DNA of 64,000 nucleotides from Candidatus Thalassospirochaeta sargassi (lineage in GTDB: Bacteria; Spirochaetota; Spirochaetia; UBA9216). The stretch is taken from contig JAQQAL010000007.1 of the NCBI GenBank assembly GCA_028532855.1, forward strand, positions 1-64,000. Reading direction: 5' to 3'. Under the pieces are notes generated by a model. That model saw nothing but the letters and a program-made list of their open reading frames with translations. It did no database searches and was not told the DNA's origin. The position numbers and the translations under genes are program-made. Positions 18,376 through 27,148 of the stretch are shown one piece after another. The stretch's first letter is position 1. Every line of letters starts with the position of its first letter.

Positions 18376-18594
18376 GTGATTGCTATCGCTCATGTTAATA
18401 TTGATGAAGGTGAACCGTTAGAAAAGGCTATCAAACGCTTTAAGAGAATGGTCGAAAAAGAGGGTATTATACGTGAATGGAAGAAGCGTGAATACTTTGA
18501 GAAACCTTCAACCATAAAGAATCGAAAAAAGAAAGCGATGGAGCGCAAGCAGATGAAAAAGCAGCGCAAAATCCAGAACATGAAGAATTACTAG
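18376..18594 (+). CDS. rpsU: 30S ribosomal protein S21
   Basis: About 70 residues, highly basic, with the S21 core [20 protein letters not shown] and the long Lys/Arg tail seen in spirochaete S21. S21 joins the 30S platform near the anti-Shine-Dalgarno. The coordinates use the only canonical start in frame, GTG at 18376, but that GTG lies inside AAAGGGGGTGATT, itself a near-perfect anti-SD match. Initiation at ATC (18385), giving (M)[10 protein letters not shown] as in other S21 proteins, or at ATT (18379), fits better. Last gene of the recO-recJ-M23 unit; a terminator follows. Confidence 0.92.
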   Translation: MIAIAHVNIDEGEPLEKAIKRFKRMVEKEGIIREWKKREYFEKPSTIKNRKKKAMERKQMKKQRKIQNMKNY

Positions 18595-18633
18595 CAATCC
18601 AGCCGTTGTCTGATTACAGCAGCGGTCGACTTG

Positions 18634-18673
18634 AAGAGGCTGTCCGATAAATTACGGATAGTCTCTTTTTTTG
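18634..18673 (+). terminator. Rho-independent terminator after rpsU
   Basis: Stem 18634-18646 / 18655-18667 (AAGAGGCTGTCCG with CGGATAGTCTCTT, two G-U pairs), 8-base loop and a run of T (18666-18672). Ends the recO-recJ-M23-rpsU transcript. Confidence 0.88.
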
Positions 18674-18769
18674 TTTGTAACTGACGGTAATGTAATTAGT
18701 TTAGGCTTATTATAATTGTAATGCTGAGCCGGTGAGAAAATTCTGCATATCTTATGCCTATTGTAAAAT

Positions 18770-18799
18770 TTGAAGAAAAATGCGATAAGTAGATATAAA
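18770..18799 (+). promoter_or_regulatory. Possible serC promoter
   Basis: TTGAAG (18770-18775), 18-base spacer and TATAAA (18794-18799). The ribosome binding site GGAGATAGG follows directly, so the leader would be very short. The rest of the 18674-18769 gap is AT-rich with nothing I recognise. Confidence 0.35.
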
Positions 18800-18816
18800 A
18801 TTATCGGAGATAGGAC

Positions 18817-19893
18817 ATGAGAAAGTATAACTTTTATGCCGGTCCTTCAACACTGCCTGTTGAGGTTCTGGAAGAGCTTAAAGAAAACATGGTCGATTAC
18901 AAGGGAATGGGAATGTCCCTTATTGAGACTAGCCACAGAAGTAAAGAGTATGATGAAGTTCATAACGATGCAGTAGGACTTGTTAAAGAACTGCTCGGTC
19001 TTCCTGATAACTACAAGGTTATGTTTCTCGGTGGAGGAGCCACACTGCAGTTTACAATGGTTCCGACAAATTTGATGATTGGGTCTCGAACTGCTGATTA
19101 TACTATAACCGGTTCATGGGCAAAAAAAGCATATTCTGATGCTGCCAAACTAGGCAATGCTGTAGCTGTCTATGACGGAAAAGATAATAAATATACTGAG
19201 CTTCCTTCCGAGGTAAGACTCAGCGAGGGCTCATCATATCTGCATATTACTTCAAACGAAACGATAGGCGGTCTGCAGTGGCAGGAATGGCCCGAAACAG
19301 GTGATGTTCCTCTGGTTGCAGATATGTCCAGTGATATCCTGTCCCGCCCGCTTCCTGTTGAGAAGTTCGGACTTATTTATGCAGGTGCCCAGAAGAATCT
19401 TGGTCCTGCCGGTACTACGCTGGTTATAGCACGCGAAGATTTGCTTGAGAGAAGTGCGGCTAACAATCCTACCGCATATCTTGATTATTCAATTCATGCT
19501 GATAAAAATTCACTTTATAATACACCTCCTGTATTCAGCATCTATGCTGTAATGCTTGTTCTGAAAAGACTGAAAGCTCTAGGAGGACTATATGCCGTAG
19601 AGAAGGTTAATCGTGAAAAAGCAGGATTAATTTATGATGTGATCGACTCGAGCAACGGTTTTTATAATTGTCCTGTCCAGAAAGAGAACAGATCCATGAT
19701 GAATATTGTTTTCACAATGGAAAACGAGGATCTTGAGAAAGATTTTGTTTTAAAGGCGACAGAAGCAGGAATGGTTGGATTAAAAGGTCATAGAAGTGTT
19801 GGCGGATGTCGTGCTTCAGTGTATAATTCTATGCCTATTGAAGGTGCTAAAGCACTCGCAGATTTTATGAAGGATTTTGCTGCCGGTAAATGA
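18817..19893 (+). CDS. serC: Phosphoserine aminotransferase
   Basis: 358 residues, full length for SerC. Converts 3-phosphohydroxypyruvate and glutamate to phosphoserine, with PLP. Opening RKYNFYAGPSTLPVEVLEEL, the FLGGGATLQFTMVP cofactor loop, the Schiff-base lysine in YAGAQKNLGPAGTT (about residue 192) and the C-terminal LKGHRSVGGCRASVYNSMP are all typical. Homodimer, cytoplasmic. The Lrp-type regulator gene overlaps its stop by 4 bases (ATGA), which suggests amino-acid-responsive control of serine synthesis. No serA or serB is present in the window. Confidence 0.96.
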   Translation: MRKYNFYAGPSTLPVEVLEELKENMVDYKGMGMSLIETSHRSKEYDEVHNDAVGLVKELLGLPDNYKVMFLGGGATLQFTMVPTNLMIGSRTADYTITGSWAKKAYSDAAKLGNAVAVYDGKDNKYTELPSEVRLSEGSSYLHITSNETIGGLQWQEWPETGDVPLVADMSSDILSRPLPVEKFGLIYAGAQKNLGPAGTTLVIAREDLLERSAANNPTAYLDYSIHADKNSLYNTPPVFSIYAVMLVLKRLKALGGLYAVEKVNREKAGLIYDVIDSSNGFYNCPVQKENRSMMNIVFTMENEDLEKDFVLKATEAGMVGLKGHRSVGGCRASVYNSMPIEGAKALADFMKDFAAGK

Positions 19894-20333
19894 AGTTTGA
19901 TGAAATAAACCTCCAGATTATTAAACACCTTAAAGACGGAAGAAAGTCGTTCAAGGTTATTGCTGATGAACTCTCAGTAACCGAGAACACTGTGCGTGCA
20001 CGTGTTAACAGGCTTGTAGAAGAGGGCGTTTTGAATATAAGCGGTCTGGTTAACCCTGAGAATATTCCGGGGCATCAGACTGCCATTATAGGCGTCAAAA
20101 TCACGAACATGCGTCTGGTCGAGAAGGGGGAGGAGTTTAGCAAACTCAACGGTGTTATTTCAGTAGCCGTGGTAACCGGAAGGTACGACCTCATTGTTCA
20201 GGTGCTTTTAAATGATGATTCCAGTCTTCTGGAATTCTACACAAATGAAGTGACGAAGATAGACGATGTACAGGATGTAGAAACGTTTATTGTTTATAAA
20301 GGTTATAATATTAACGTTCCATATATACTATAA
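19890..20333 (+). CDS. Lrp/AsnC family transcriptional regulator
   Basis: 147 residues: N-terminal winged helix (residues 4-60; IIKHLKDGRKSFKVIADEL, VTENTVRARVNRL) and C-terminal RAM ligand domain (65-145; VAVVTGRYDLIVQVLLND). Members form octameric feast/famine regulators that sense amino acids. Its translational coupling to serC and the 14-base distance to the next gene make these two the obvious candidate targets, but no operator was identified. Length and domain order are standard. Confidence 0.93.
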   Translation: MKFDEINLQIIKHLKDGRKSFKVIADELSVTENTVRARVNRLVEEGVLNISGLVNPENIPGHQTAIIGVKITNMRLVEKGEEFSKLNGVISVAVVTGRYDLIVQVLLNDDSSLLEFYTNEVTKIDDVQDVETFIVYKGYNINVPYIL

Positions 20334-20347
20334 ACTTGAGGGGTATC

Positions 20348-21331
20348 ATGGCAAATCTTAAAACGAAATACATGGGCTTGGAGCTTGAGTCTCCTGTTAT
20401 TGCAGCAAGTTCGGGACTGACGGCGAATGTGGACAAGGTTAAAGAACTTGAACAGGCCGGAGCCGGAGCGGTTGTACTGAAATCGCTTTTTGAAGAACAA
20501 ATTCTGTATGACAGCAACAAAATGACTGAAGGCTATAATAAAGAAATACATGCTGATGCGGTTGATTTTTTCAATGGTATGAGCAATAGTTACTTTCTTG
20601 ATGAGTATCTTACTCTCGTTGAAGAATGTAAAAAGGCTGTCAATATTCCTGTTATTGCAAGCGTTAACTGTGTTTCCAACGGTGCATGGCTTAAATATGC
20701 CAAGCGGTTCGAGACTGTCGGAGCAGATGCACTTGAGCTGAATGCGTTTACAATTCCGGTGAATAAAAAACTCAGCAGTGAAGATTATGAGAAACAGTAT
20801 TACGAACTTGCGGAAGGTATCAAAAAAGCTTTGAATATCCCCGTTGCAATGAAGATGAGTACTCATTTTACTAGTCTTGCACGGGTTCTTGATAATTTGG
20901 CTGACCTGGGAATAAACGGACTGGTGTTATTTAACAGGTTTTACAGACCTGATATTGATATTGACAGTCTTAAAATGACGCATGCTCCTATATTCAGTGC
21001 GGCTGAAGAGATGGCGATGTCGCTGAAATGGGTCGCGCTTCTTTCCGGAGAACTGAGTGCTGATATTGCCGCATCTACCGGTATTTATGATTCAAAAGGT
21101 GTGATAAAACAGCTTCTTGCCGGCGCAAAGGCTGTACAGTTATGTTCAACATTGTATAAAAATGGAACAGGTTTAATCGGTGATATTAACAAAGAAGTTG
21201 CTGCCTGGATGGATGATAAGGGATTTGATTCAATTACGGACTTCAACGGAATACTGTGCCAGGAAGAAAGTGATAATCCTGAAGTCTATGAAAGAGCGCA
21301 GTACATGAAGGCTGCGGTCGGAATCAGCTGA
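20348..21331 (+). CDS. Dihydroorotate dehydrogenase-like flavoprotein
   Basis: 327 residues from the ATG at 20348, with TGAGGGG upstream; a TTG four codons earlier is less likely. TIM-barrel FMN fold as in PyrD class 1: KYMGLELESPVIAASSGLTA, GAGAVVLKSLFEEQI, IPVIASVNCVSNGAW, VAMKMSTHFT and GAKAVQLCSTLYKNG. This subgroup (DHOD-like, separate from true PyrD) occurs in many anaerobes and its substrate is not established. No pyrimidine gene is nearby. It lies between an Lrp regulator and a small membrane protein that shares its last base. Confidence 0.82.
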   Translation: MANLKTKYMGLELESPVIAASSGLTANVDKVKELEQAGAGAVVLKSLFEEQILYDSNKMTEGYNKEIHADAVDFFNGMSNSYFLDEYLTLVEECKKAVNIPVIASVNCVSNGAWLKYAKRFETVGADALELNAFTIPVNKKLSSEDYEKQYYELAEGIKKALNIPVAMKMSTHFTSLARVLDNLADLGINGLVLFNRFYRPDIDIDSLKMTHAPIFSAAEEMAMSLKWVALLSGELSADIAASTGIYDSKGVIKQLLAGAKAVQLCSTLYKNGTGLIGDINKEVAAWMDDKGFDSITDFNGILCQEESDNPEVYERAQYMKAAVGIS

Positions 21332-21606
21332 TGAATCTCAGCATTTTCGAAATGCTGATGTTAATCTGTTTCGGGGCTGCATGGCCCCTGAACATATATA
21401 AATCAATCAGATCAACATCAACAAAAGGTAAAAGTCTCCTGTTTCTATACGTAATAGGTATAGGCTATGTTTGTGGAATCCTTCATAAGATCTATTTTAA
21501 TTACGACATGGTAATCTTTCTCTATATTCTGAATCTCCTGATGGTTACATTTGATATTATTCTATACTATCGAAACAGGAGAATCGAAAAAGCACAGGAG
21601 GTATAG
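21331..21606 (+). CDS. Small PQ-loop-like membrane protein
   Basis: 91 residues with three hydrophobic helices (about residues 5-22, 36-56 and 58-80). The first helix ends in WPLNIYKSIRSTSTKGKS, which matches the PQ-loop/SemiSWEET pattern (Pro-x-x-Tyr-Lys ... Ser-Thr-Lys-Gly) with a Leu where the family Gln would be. SemiSWEETs are dimeric sugar carriers of about this size; other PQ-loop proteins move amino acids. The start ATG overlaps the stop of the preceding gene (TGATG). Substrate cannot be inferred. Confidence 0.7.
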   Translation: MNLSIFEMLMLICFGAAWPLNIYKSIRSTSTKGKSLLFLYVIGIGYVCGILHKIYFNYDMVIFLYILNLLMVTFDIILYYRNRRIEKAQEV

Positions 21607-22548
21607 ATGAATATCGCAATAGTCGGAATGGGAGGCGTAGGCGGTTACTGCGGCTGCAGAATTGCATCTTCACTCAACACAAGCCCCGACGATAAATGCT
21701 ATTTTATTGCCCGGGGGCCGCATCTCGAGGCTATCAAAAAGAGTGGGCTTTTTCTTGAATCAGCCGATGGTCAGTTTATATGCAATCCGGAACTTGCTAC
21801 CGATAATTTTGAAGAACTTCCTGAACTTGATATTGTAATAATTGCTGTTAAAAGCTATGAGCTTGAGAATGTCGTCAAACAGCTTGTGCCGAAAATAAAA
21901 ACCGATACAGTTATAATCCCTCTCTTAAACGGTGCCGATATTCATACCCGAGTGAGGTCTGTAATTAAGACAGGTATTGTTCTGCCTTCGTGCGTTTATA
22001 TAATTTCTTTCATTGAACAGCCGGGCAGGGTTGTTCAGAAGAGCACATCATGCGTTATTCATTCCGGGGCTGAAAATGAGGGAGATGACAGGAAGGATTC
22101 AGTTAAAGCTGCTGTCAGGATGTTTAAAACTGCGGGTATCAGGTTTGAATGGCATGAGGACCCATGGCTCGAAATATGGCGCAAATTTCTGTTCATAGCT
22201 TCATTCGGCCTGGTTACTGCAGATAATGATGCTGTTGTGGGGAAGGTTATGGAATCAGCAGAGATGAGCGACAGTATCAAAAAGATTATTTCAGAGTTAA
22301 GACTTATCGCTGCAGCTGAGGGAGTAGAACTTACCGACGAAATATGCGAAAAAGCATACACCCTTGGGTATAAATTCGACTACGACTCAACTACTTCTTT
22401 TCAGCGTGATTTCAGAATAAAAGGTAAGCCTGATGAGAGGGAGATCTTCGGAGCCGCAATGATAAAAGCTGGTGAAAAATACGGAATAGAAACTCCTGAA
22501 ATAACCAGACTTTATACCGAAATCTGTGAAAAAAAACCGGAGAGTTGA
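21607..22548 (+). CDS. Ketopantoate reductase (PanE/ApbA) family protein
   Basis: 313 residues. N-terminal Rossmann motif MNIAIVGMGGVGGYCG, NADPH-binding region, VKSYELENV and PLLNGADIH blocks, and a helical C-terminal domain with FLFIASFGLVTADNDAVVGK and an ASN-type block replaced by STTSFQRDF. PanE makes pantoate for coenzyme A; many PanE-fold homologues reduce other 2-oxo acids, and no panB or panC is here, so the exact substrate is uncertain. An AGGAGG precedes the ATG. Its last codons lie inside the terminator of the convergent phn transcript. Confidence 0.85.
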   Translation: MNIAIVGMGGVGGYCGCRIASSLNTSPDDKCYFIARGPHLEAIKKSGLFLESADGQFICNPELATDNFEELPELDIVIIAVKSYELENVVKQLVPKIKTDTVIIPLLNGADIHTRVRSVIKTGIVLPSCVYIISFIEQPGRVVQKSTSCVIHSGAENEGDDRKDSVKAAVRMFKTAGIRFEWHEDPWLEIWRKFLFIASFGLVTADNDAVVGKVMESAEMSDSIKKIISELRLIAAAEGVELTDEICEKAYTLGYKFDYDSTTSFQRDFRIKGKPDEREIFGAAMIKAGEKYGIETPEITRLYTEICEKKPES

Positions 22549-22557
22549 ACTCTCCGG
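22530..22557 (-). terminator. Terminator of the phnDCE transcript, overlapping the panE-family 3' end
   Basis: A perfect 8-bp stem CCGGAGAG/CTCTCCGG (22537-22544, 22550-22557), loop of five, followed on the minus strand by a run of T (22536-22529). The panE-family TGA lies in the loop. Confidence 0.9.
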
Positions 22558-22579
22558 CAGAAATTAAATATTTCTAATC

Positions 22580-24091
22580 TTATACAAACCTTTCTCGAAT
22601 CTTCGAACTGACGTAGTCTAGGATTGCAACTGTAATGGCAATAAACCATACCGCAATACCGGCTGATTTATAATCAAGAAGCCTTATGTACTGAACAAGC
22701 AGGAAGCCTATTCCGCCTCCGCCTACCATACCGATAACTGTGGACATTCGTACGTTGATATCCCAGCGATAGATTGTAAAGGAGACAAACGGCGGTATCA
22801 TCTGCGGTACTACAGCAAACATGATTGTCTGCAGCCGATTGGCGCCAGTCGCCTGTATTGCCTCTATGGGGCCCGGATCAATGCTCTCGATTGATTCGGA
22901 ATAGAGTTTTCCAAGTGCCGCAATTGTATGAATTGTTAATGCTATAATTCCAGCGAACGGGCCGAGTCCGACCCAAACAACCGCAATGAGCGCCCAAATC
23001 ATCGGTTCGATAGACCTCGTTATATTAAATATAGTTCTGATGATGTAATATATGGTCACAGTAATCCACGAGCCCGACATCAGGTTTCTTGCCGCAAGAA
23101 AACTCAAAGGTATGGCAAAAATAATACCGAAGAAGGTAGCCATCATACCCATGAAAATCGTTTCCAGCATCAGCACAATTGTCAGGCGCAGCGGTTCAGA
23201 TGCTTTAACAGGACCTACCTCCGATATTTGTCGCGCCTGAACATGGTGAATCTGTTGACCTACTGCGCTAGGCGGTGTAAGCCGGTAAGGGATTACTAGG
23301 TCAAAACTGAATCCTCCTGAAGCGTCGGTAGTCAGGGTGACGTATTTCCCATTTTGCCGAGGTCGAAATTCGTTTCCGACAGAATCTTCCCAGTATATAA
23401 ATGTTTCTGTGTCGGGTTCAAAACCACTGCCTTCAAGATGGATTGTATCACCGAGTATCATATTATTATCTGCGTCGAGGGTGGACATCTTGCCATAAGT
23501 CGGCGTCGATTTAATATACGGCTCACCTTCAATATATTCAGGAATAGGCGGGGGATTTTTAGTATCGTCGACAAGGATCGCTGCTTCGGCAGTAACTGAA
23601 GAAGTATCTCGGGTTACAGCGGCTTCCCATGGCCATAGAATCCTTGATAAAGGAGGCCAGGCTTCTGGAAATTCTCTAATCATTTTACCGACATTTATTT
23701 CACTAATCTGCCAACCCAATGAGAAGAACATTACAAGAATCAAGACAAATATACCAAGGCTTTTATCAGCTGAGCCTCCAGCTGTCTTAAATGCATCGTA
23801 TATAATCCAGAGCCAGAGAGCGAATATAGCCAGACAGATAAAGATGATGAAAAAAGGTTCCCGGCTGAAGGATTTAGCTAATCTATCAGCTATGCCTATC
23901 TCTCTGTGAGCAATAACAGCCAGACGCCATATGAATAATCCCATGATACTGACTAAAGAAAAAAACAGAAGCAGCCCTCGCCTGATTCTAAACGACAGCA
24001 GCTGACCGAGACCGGGTATGATTGCAGATAATACCGCCGCGGCAACCGGCGGTACGAGCGGTTTAATTTTTTTCGTGTTTGTATTACTCAT
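22580..24091 (-). CDS. phnE: Phosphonate-type ABC transporter permease with extra N-terminal region
   Basis: 503 residues, nearly twice the usual PhnE length. The C-terminal 220 residues are the permease (ETIFMGMMATFFGIIFAIP, and the coupling loop EAIQATGANRLQTIMFAVVP). The N-terminal 280 residues add about four membrane helices, starting with a TM2-like IPGLGQLLSFRIRRG, and a periplasmic β domain (about 185-285) with an IPT/TIG-like GDTIHLEGSGFEPDTETF. The role of this domain is unknown; it could contact the binding protein. phnC overlaps its start by 8 bases. Substrate may be phosphonate, phosphite or phosphate esters: no C-P lyase genes are present. Confidence 0.87.
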   Translation of the reverse strand: MSNTNTKKIKPLVPPVAAAVLSAIIPGLGQLLSFRIRRGLLLFFSLVSIMGLFIWRLAVIAHREIGIADRLAKSFSREPFFIIFICLAIFALWLWIIYDAFKTAGGSADKSLGIFVLILVMFFSLGWQISEINVGKMIREFPEAWPPLSRILWPWEAAVTRDTSSVTAEAAILVDDTKNPPPIPEYIEGEPYIKSTPTYGKMSTLDADNNMILGDTIHLEGSGFEPDTETFIYWEDSVGNEFRPRQNGKYVTLTTDASGGFSFDLVIPYRLTPPSAVGQQIHHVQARQISEVGPVKASEPLRLTIVLMLETIFMGMMATFFGIIFAIPLSFLAARNLMSGSWITVTIYYIIRTIFNITRSIEPMIWALIAVVWVGLGPFAGIIALTIHTIAALGKLYSESIESIDPGPIEAIQATGANRLQTIMFAVVPQMIPPFVSFTIYRWDINVRMSTVIGMVGGGGIGFLLVQYIRLLDYKSAGIAVWFIAITVAILDYVSSKIRERFV

Positions 24092-24875
24092 CTGCCCCTC
24101 CGCTTATTGAACCAGCGTTTACTCTAACAGCTTCTTCGCCGTAGATTTCCTTGAACTGGTTATCGGTCATTTTACGAATGTCGGCATTGCTTCCCTCATA
24201 AACAAGGTTGCCGCCGCGCAGTCCTATAACCCTCGAAGAGTACTGCTGCACCAGATCAAGGTAATGCAGGCTGCACATAATTGTAATATTGCGCTGTTTA
24301 TTTATATCCTCAAGATATCCAAGAATCGAATGCGCGAGAACAGGGTCAAGACTTGCTACCGGCTCATCGGCAAGAATCATGCTCGGCTCCTGCATTAGAG
24401 CCCTCGCAATACCTACTCGCTGCTGCTGGCCCCCTGAGAGCTCGTCGGCACGTTTCTCGGCCTGGTCTGTTATACCTACCATTTCAAGGGCTTCATACGC
24501 CCTCTTGCGGTCTTCAGAAGGGAAATGATGAAGTATGCTTGACCAGGGACTGACATATCCGAGTCGTCCTGAAAGCACGTTGGTTAGAACGCTTGAGCGT
24601 TTCACAAGATTGAAATGCTGAAAGATCATGCCTATCTGACGACGGATTTCTCTGAGATCACGCCCGTCAGCCTTTGCAACATCCTTCCCATTCCATAGAA
24701 TTTCACCATCAGTGGGCTCAATGAGCCTGTTTATACACCTTAAAAGGGTGGATTTACCGGAACCGGATAAGCCAATTATTACAAGAAATTCGCCGTCTTC
24801 AACCTTGAAGCTTACGTTCTTGAGGGCTTCGGTTCCGTCATCATATATCTTTGTCAGATTCCGGATTTCAAGCAT
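24084..24875 (-). CDS. phnC: Phosphonate-type ABC transporter ATPase
   Basis: 263 residues from the ATG at 24875 (a GTG one codon earlier would sit against the GGAGG). Walker [11 protein letters not shown]-loop MIFQHFNLV, signature [15 protein letters not shown] and Walker [14 protein letters not shown], then the switch His in CSLHYLDL. It powers import through the permease encoded downstream, whose start it overlaps. Full length for PhnC. A terminator-like hairpin ends directly before its ribosome binding site, so its expression is probably lower than that of phnD. Confidence 0.94.
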   Translation of the reverse strand: MLEIRNLTKIYDDGTEALKNVSFKVEDGEFLVIIGLSGSGKSTLLRCINRLIEPTDGEILWNGKDVAKADGRDLREIRRQIGMIFQHFNLVKRSSVLTNVLSGRLGYVSPWSSILHHFPSEDRKRAYEALEMVGITDQAEKRADELSGGQQQRVGIARALMQEPSMILADEPVASLDPVLAHSILGYLEDINKQRNITIMCSLHYLDLVQQYSSRVIGLRGGNLVYEGSNADIRKMTDNQFKEIYGEEAVRVNAGSISGGADE

Positions 24876-24884
24876 CACGCCTCC

Positions 24885-24914
24885 AAAAAAAAGAGACTGC
24901 CCGGAAGCAGTCTC
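24885..24914 (-). terminator. Intercistronic terminator between phnD and phnC
   Basis: On the minus strand GAGACTGC/GCAGTCTC (24914-24907, 24900-24893) with a six-base loop, then T8 (24892-24885), then immediately the phnC GGAGG. It should end part of the transcripts after phnD, or attenuate phnCE. Confidence 0.88.
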
Positions 24915-24929
24915 ATATGAGAAATTTTA

Positions 24930-25835
24930 TTATTTGTTTAGATCTTCGATACTGAGACCAGAAGCCTGGAGTACCTGTCTGAAAGGATCGTAGAAATTGT
25001 CACTGTGTTCCTCGAGCTCGTTCCACTGGTAAGCAGTATTAAGTGCTTCTTTTCCTTCTTCGGTTGCTGCAATCTTAAGAAGCGCTTCTGTGATGCTTGT
25101 TTTCATTTCTTCAGGCATGCTGGGAATAAACTGAACGCCGTCGTTGGGGATATCTGTAGTAAGCCCGATTACAACTACCTTTTCCATTACATCGGGGTAG
25201 TCTTCTTCAATTCTTGTTCTTGCATCAACATAGGTAGCCCCTGCATCAACATCCCCGTTATAGACAGCTGCAACTACACCGTCATGGCTTCCGGCGTCTA
25301 CAACACCTGAGAGCCCTGTATCCGGGTCTACTCCTGCAGCGCGCATTGTAAGCATTGGGATAATCCATCCGCTTGTAGAAAGAGGATCAGGTCTGCCGAA
25401 GGTTTTTCCTTCAAGTTGAGATACATCAGAGATACCACTGTCGGCTCTTGCGATGATCTGGCCGTTGTATGTGGGGCTTCCGTATCTAACTGCGACTAGT
25501 TCAGCTTCTGCTACACCGCGTTCGGCTGCCATTACATAGGCGAAGGTTGCAAGTGATGCCATGTGTGCCTCTGGAGGATCACTTGAAAGGGCTTCGATAA
25601 CGCCTGCGTATTCGGTTGCTACATTTGTCTCAAAGAAGAGACCGGTTTCATCATGAAGCATGTCGGCAACTGCCTGGGCTCCTGAAGCAACTCTTTCCAT
25701 TTCACCTGAAGGGACGAAGGACCAGACAATGGGGTTTTCTTCGCTTCCAAGTTCAGCTTCTTTTTTACAGCCTGTAACCATCACAAGGGTCATAACTGCG
25801 AGTAGAATCAAAGATACTGAAAAAATCTTTTTCAT
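24930..25835 (-). CDS. phnD: Phosphonate-type ABC transporter substrate-binding lipoprotein
   Basis: 301 residues from the ATG at 25835, placed 5 bases after TTGGAGG. Lipoprotein signal with lipobox VTGC, so it is tethered to the membrane facing the periplasm. PhnD/PtxB-like fold: PIVWSFVPSGEMERVASGA at the N terminus, FGRPDPLSTSGWIIPMLTM (the Ser/Thr ligand loop) and AGATYVDARTRIEEDYPD. Binds a phosphorus oxyanion or phosphonate for import. First gene of the unit, with its own promoter, and separated from phnC by a terminator. Confidence 0.92.
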   Translation of the reverse strand: MKKIFSVSLILLAVMTLVMVTGCKKEAELGSEENPIVWSFVPSGEMERVASGAQAVADMLHDETGLFFETNVATEYAGVIEALSSDPPEAHMASLATFAYVMAAERGVAEAELVAVRYGSPTYNGQIIARADSGISDVSQLEGKTFGRPDPLSTSGWIIPMLTMRAAGVDPDTGLSGVVDAGSHDGVVAAVYNGDVDAGATYVDARTRIEEDYPDVMEKVVVIGLTTDIPNDGVQFIPSMPEEMKTSITEALLKIAATEEGKEALNTAYQWNELEEHSDNFYDPFRQVLQASGLSIEDLNK

Positions 25836-25864
25836 AAATGCCTCCAATAGATTTTTAACAATTT

Positions 25865-25893
25865 ATTATATGCCCGGCTTTGAGAATGTGCAA
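25865..25893 (-). promoter_or_regulatory. Promoter of the phnDCE unit
   Basis: On the minus strand TTGCAC (25893-25888), 17-base spacer, TATAAT (25870-25865): a strong sigma-70-type promoter about 30 bases before phnD. No recognisable Pho box overlaps it. Confidence 0.75.
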
Positions 25894-25993
25894 TCTGATA
25901 AAGAAGATTTAGAGAAAAAAATCTTTGCCCGGGCTTAATTGTAAATTATGAACATACTTGCAGATGGTCAATGAATAGGATATTATTCGGATT

Positions 25994-27148
25994 ATGGCGC
26001 ATGAAGAATATCTTAAAGAATTTGACGATATACGACCCTACAATGACAAAGAGTTTTTCAAAGTCACAAGAAGGCTATCTAACAATAAATATTTGAAGAG
26101 TTTCATAAGCAATCTCAGATGGCCCAATTGTCCAAAGTTTCTTATGCCCCTTGCGGAACTCAGCGTGAGGTTGTATTTCAGACGAGAGATCAGGAAAGTT
26201 GATAATATTCAGGATTTTCAGCGGGAGCTTATCATAGGTAGACTTCTGCAGTGGGTGGTTGATAAAACCACCTCCGGGTTGACCTCCTCAGGCCTTGAAG
26301 AGTTAGATATGAGCAAGTCCTATCTTTTCGTATCAAATCACAGGGATATAGTGCTTGATGCCTCATTTATAAATTATTTCATTTCACATGAAGGCTATGA
26401 TACTACTCAGATAGCTTTCGGAGATAATCTACTGATAAATGAATTCGTCAGTGATCTCATAAGAATCAACCGTTCTTTCATCGTTAAGAGAAATCTTCCA
26501 CCGCGTGAGCAGATTAAAGCATCGATTACACTTTCTAAATATATAAATTATACCCTTGAAAACGGTGAGTCTATATGGATTGCACAGAAAGAGGGGCGTT
26601 CTAAAGACGGCTCGGATCAGACTAACCCGGCTGTAATAAAGATGTTTTTTCTTTCTCAGCGCAAGCGCGGTGTAGACTTTTCAGATTTCATAAATAAATG
26701 CCGGATTATACCGGTGTCTCTTTCTTATGAACTTGACCCCTGCGACACTCTTAAGGGGTGGGAGATGTACCGTAAAGAAACCCGTGACGTGGGAGAGAAG
26801 ACTCAGACTATGGATCTTGTGAGCATGTGGGCCGGGATGAAAGGTGCGAAGGGAAGGGTACATGTTCATTTCGGACAGCCGCTTCAAGGGAAATTTGAAA
26901 ACGACAAGGATGTAGCCCTTGCTCTGGATCGTGAAATCCACCGGGGTTATAAGCTGTGGCCCAGTAATTATATCTCGTATGACGAGCTTCATAAATCAGG
27001 GAAATACGCGGATCGCTATAGCGAAGAAGAAAGACAGGAATTTCTTTCACGGTTCAAACACCTTGGAGAACCGGTTATACATAAGGTCCTCAGTATGTAT
27101 GCCAGACCTGTTCTGAATCAGGAAGAAGCCGTTTTCTCAGCGGGATGA
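25994..27148 (+). CDS. PlsC-like acyltransferase family protein
   Basis: 384 residues. The acyltransferase block I is NHRDIVLD (residues about 115-122, HX4D) and block III is AQKEGRSKDGSD (about 198); RINRSFIVKR lies between, as in glycerol-phosphate acyltransferases. There is no clear membrane helix. Families of this type transfer acyl chains to lysophospholipids or related acceptors at the inner membrane face. The C-terminal 100 residues are not part of the core and I do not recognise them. The next gene, a lipoprotein, starts inside its stop codon (ATGATG overlap), so they form one unit. Confidence 0.8.
   Translation: MAHEEYLKEFDDIRPYNDKEFFKVTRRLSNNKYLKSFISNLRWPNCPKFLMPLAELSVRLYFRREIRKVDNIQDFQRELIIGRLLQWVVDKTTSGLTSSGLEELDMSKSYLFVSNHRDIVLDASFINYFISHEGYDTTQIAFGDNLLINEFVSDLIRINRSFIVKRNLPPREQIKASITLSKYINYTLENGESIWIAQKEGRSKDGSDQTNPAVIKMFFLSQRKRGVDFSDFINKCRIIPVSLSYELDPCDTLKGWEMYRKETRDVGEKTQTMDLVSMWAGMKGAKGRVHVHFGQPLQGKFENDKDVALALDREIHRGYKLWPSNYISYDELHKSGKYADRYSEEERQEFLSRFKHLGEPVIHKVLSMYARPVLNQEEAVFSAG

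Noticed and set aside
22580-25835. C-P lyase or phosphonate degradation locus
   Set aside because: Only transporter genes phnD, phnC and phnE are present; no phnG-M or phosphonatase gene.
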